Source of the DNA: a virus
DNA length: 25,941 nucleotides
Virus record (IMG/VR): IMGVR_UViG_3300047557_001824
Coordinates: 1-25,941 of that record
Reading direction: 5' to 3' (one strand)
Each line of letters starts with the position of its first letter. Position 1 is the stretch's first letter. Shown here in pieces: positions 24,733 to 25,941 of this stretch. Made by a program: the position numbers and the translations under genes. A model generated the notes under the pieces. That model was not told the DNA's origin. It saw only the letters and a program-made list of their open reading frames with translations, and ran no database searches.

Positions 24733-24912
24733 ATGGGAGCATTAGTATCGGTTGTAAAACCACTCATCCTGCAACTTGCAACTCACCCTGCAGTTAAAAA
24801 TCTTGTTATTGACCTTTTGGCTAAGTATGTGAAAACGACTGATAACAGTATTGATGATGCGGTTCTTGCCACCGTCAAGGAACTTCTATTCAAACCACAA
24901 TCTCAAGCATGA
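24733..24912 (+). CDS. Small hydrophobic-helical hypothetical protein, 59 aa
   Basis: ATG 24733 is chosen over ATG 24721 because GGAGG (24723-24727) sits 5 bases upstream as its ribosome binding site. The sequence MGALVSVVKPLILQLATHP, then VIDLLAKYVKTTDN and VLATVKELLFK, forms amphipathic helices; charged residues interrupt the hydrophobic stretches, so a true membrane span is doubtful. It is a single-gene late unit between a late motif and a terminator. Function unknown; a small head or tail component, or a membrane-active peptide, are both possible. Confidence 0.7.
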   Translation: MGALVSVVKPLILQLATHPAVKNLVIDLLAKYVKTTDNSIDDAVLATVKELLFKPQSQA

Positions 24913-24960
24913 TTATTTTTAACTACCTTTGAGTGGTTAGAAAAAAATAGTTTTACAGAG

Positions 24961-24991
24961 AAAGGGAGACCGAAAGTAAGGTCTCCCTTTT
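24961..24991 (+). terminator. Perfect 11-bp rho-independent terminator
   Basis: AAAGGGAGACC (24961-24971) pairs perfectly with GGTCTCCCTTT (24980-24990) around an 8-base loop; its T-run leads directly into a late promoter. A weaker 7-bp hairpin, TAACTAC/GTGGTTA, followed by A residues lies at about 24919-24940. Confidence 0.92.
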
Positions 24992-24999
24992 TATAAATA
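24992..24999 (+). promoter_or_regulatory. T4-type late promoter TATAAATA
   Basis: A full consensus match immediately after the terminator, 33 bases before ATG 25033 of the structural protein. Confidence 0.68.
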
Positions 25000-25032
25000 T
25001 TTCTACGAAACAAATTAGTATAGGTAAAAAGA

Positions 25033-25833
25033 ATGGCACTCTGGGGCATTTCCACAACGACTGAAACTTTAGATAATAATTATGCTATTCCAAAATATCA
25101 GCATAGTGTAGATCGTAATAGAAGTCCTTGGAACACGTTTGCTGATAGACGTGGTTGGGTACAAAGACATTATGGAACTACAGAGCAATCTGGACTTTCA
25201 ACTTCATATTATGACGAGATTCTTGTTCCTGTTGCGGGAATAAACACAGGAGTGGCTCCAGGTGCTGCGGGCCACGGTGCAAATGAAACCGGTTTAGGTC
25301 AGGCAACTCCAGTTGCAGTCTTTTTTGAAGATCCAAATGAAGCATCTCCAATTTCTGCAGATGGTGGCGGAACCACTGGAATTGGCACAGGAAAAACTGC
25401 ATATGTTCATGTTGTTTGGAATGAAACTGTTTGGTGTTCTGCTGGCGCAACCGTAAGTGTTCTTCGTTCAACTGGAGCACCACTGGTTGCATATGCTACA
25501 TCAGTTGGTGCTGCAAATTATGGAGCTGAGTTACCAGTTTATTCAAATACTGATGGTGATATTATTGTTACCAATTTCAACGGTCAAATTTCAAATAGAA
25601 TTGCCTTTGCTTTTACCGCACCAAATACAGGAATCGGAACAGTTCTTAGCATCAGGAGAGATTCCGGTGTGGTTGGAACCATCACAGATTTCTCTGGCGG
25701 CGGAGCTGTAATTAAGACATTGACTTACGATACAGTTTGCAACGTTGGTGGTGCAGGAACTTATCTGTCGGTTGACCGTGATCTTGGACTTCCAGTTGGT
25801 CTTGGAACTACTACTTTAACAATTATTGCTTGA
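25033..25833 (+). CDS. Cyanophage-type virion structural protein
   Basis: A 266-aa protein starting MALWGISTTTETLDNNYAIP and continuing NRSPWNTFADRRGWVQRHY, a start I recognise from structural proteins of T4-like cyanophages. The rest is Gly/Thr/Val-rich beta structure (TGIGTGKTAYVHVVW, NTGIGTVLSIRRDSG) with few charges, as expected of a head-decoration or surface protein. It has its own full-consensus late promoter. The exact location in the particle cannot be told from the sequence. The 'GTGIGTGKT' stretch is not a P-loop, as no ATPase context surrounds it. Confidence 0.75.
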   Translation: MALWGISTTTETLDNNYAIPKYQHSVDRNRSPWNTFADRRGWVQRHYGTTEQSGLSTSYYDEILVPVAGINTGVAPGAAGHGANETGLGQATPVAVFFEDPNEASPISADGGGTTGIGTGKTAYVHVVWNETVWCSAGATVSVLRSTGAPLVAYATSVGAANYGAELPVYSNTDGDIIVTNFNGQISNRIAFAFTAPNTGIGTVLSIRRDSGVVGTITDFSGGGAVIKTLTYDTVCNVGGAGTYLSVDRDLGLPVGLGTTTLTIIA

Positions 25834-25839
25834 TAATAA

Positions 25840-25941
25840 ATGTTATTCAATGAATTGAATGAAGATAATTTTTTATTATTTGCCATTAAACATTATGAAA
25901 ATCCTCAAGCGGTGACGCGAGAGGATTTTGATAAAGATTTA
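25840..25941 (+). CDS. Start of an unidentified phage gene (runs off the right edge)
   Basis: The first 34 codons of an open frame beginning ATG 25840, six bases after the structural-protein stop. It reads MLFNELNEDNFLLFAIKHYENPQ and then VTREDFDKDL. It resembles the N-terminus of a conserved small protein of T4-like marine phages, but I cannot name it. It is probably co-transcribed with the structural gene. Confidence 0.7.
   Translation, partial: MLFNELNEDNFLLFAIKHYENPQAVTREDFDKDL

Noticed and set aside
25378-25401. GTGIGTGKT in the structural protein considered as a Walker A P-loop
   Set aside because: It lies in a Gly/Thr-rich beta protein with no Walker B or other ATPase motif.

Overview
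The window looks like part of the genome of a T4-like cyanophage (cyanomyovirus type; the likely host is Synechococcus, Prochlorococcus or a relative). The evidence is the T4 replication core in near-T4 order (46, 45, 44, 62, regA, 43, uvsX, 41), combined with genes typical of cyanophages: hsp20, mazG, a CobS-like AAA+ ATPase, DUF3310 and the 'MALWGIS...' virion protein. All genes read on the + strand. Genes are tightly packed, many stops and starts overlap (ATGA or TAATG), and no gap exceeds 300 bases.

Layout. 1-961: the end of gp46 and a short nucleotide-sugar dehydrogenase. 962-4686: a small basic ORF, a CobT-like metallopeptidase/VWA protein, a 61-aa protein, a terminator and a CobS/MoxR-like AAA+ ATPase. 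4743-9604: DUF3310, sliding clamp gp45, a 2OG-Fe(II) oxygenase, a pyrimidine-dimer-glycosylase-like protein, clamp loader gp44, a Dam-type methylase, clamp loader gp62 and the translational repressor RegA. 9605-10742: a late-motif/hairpin/terminator gap, Hsp20, a 51-aa protein with a T4 internal-protein-like N-terminus, a terminator and an 85-aa possibly Sm-like protein. 10739-18580: DNA polymerase gp43, a hypothetical, UvsX, helicase gp41, S-adenosylhomocysteine hydrolase, MazG, an HNH endonuclease and a 61-aa protein. 18601-24694: a late block of modular virion or internal-head-like proteins, interrupted by tRNA-Ala(UGC), which includes a PD-(D/E)XK-like protein and a nucleotidyltransferase with a capsid-targeting-like leader. 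24700-25941: a 59-aa protein, a virion structural protein and the start of another gene.

How it works together. The core genes build the replisome: gp44/62 load gp45, gp43 is the polymerase, gp41 the helicase, UvsX the recombinase and gp46 half of the recombination nuclease. Accessory genes sit in nearly every gap of this core. Some form metabolic links: Dam makes SAH and the phage SAH hydrolase can remove it; the CobT-like and CobS-like proteins form a plausible AAA+/VWA machine. Two transcription signals are visible. Six host sigma70-like promoters (TTGAC-box, 17-18 bp, TAnnnT) lie mostly in the 3' ends of preceding genes or inside terminators. ATAAATA/TATAAATA T4-type late motifs cluster at gene junctions, notably before the 18.6-25.8 kb virion genes.

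The most notable leads are the CobS/CobT-like pair, the internal-head-protein set (51-aa protein, packaged nucleotidyltransferase and repeat-module proteins), the methylation-cycle pair, and promoters nested inside terminators. All function calls rest on reading motifs by eye and on remembered family features; no search was run.
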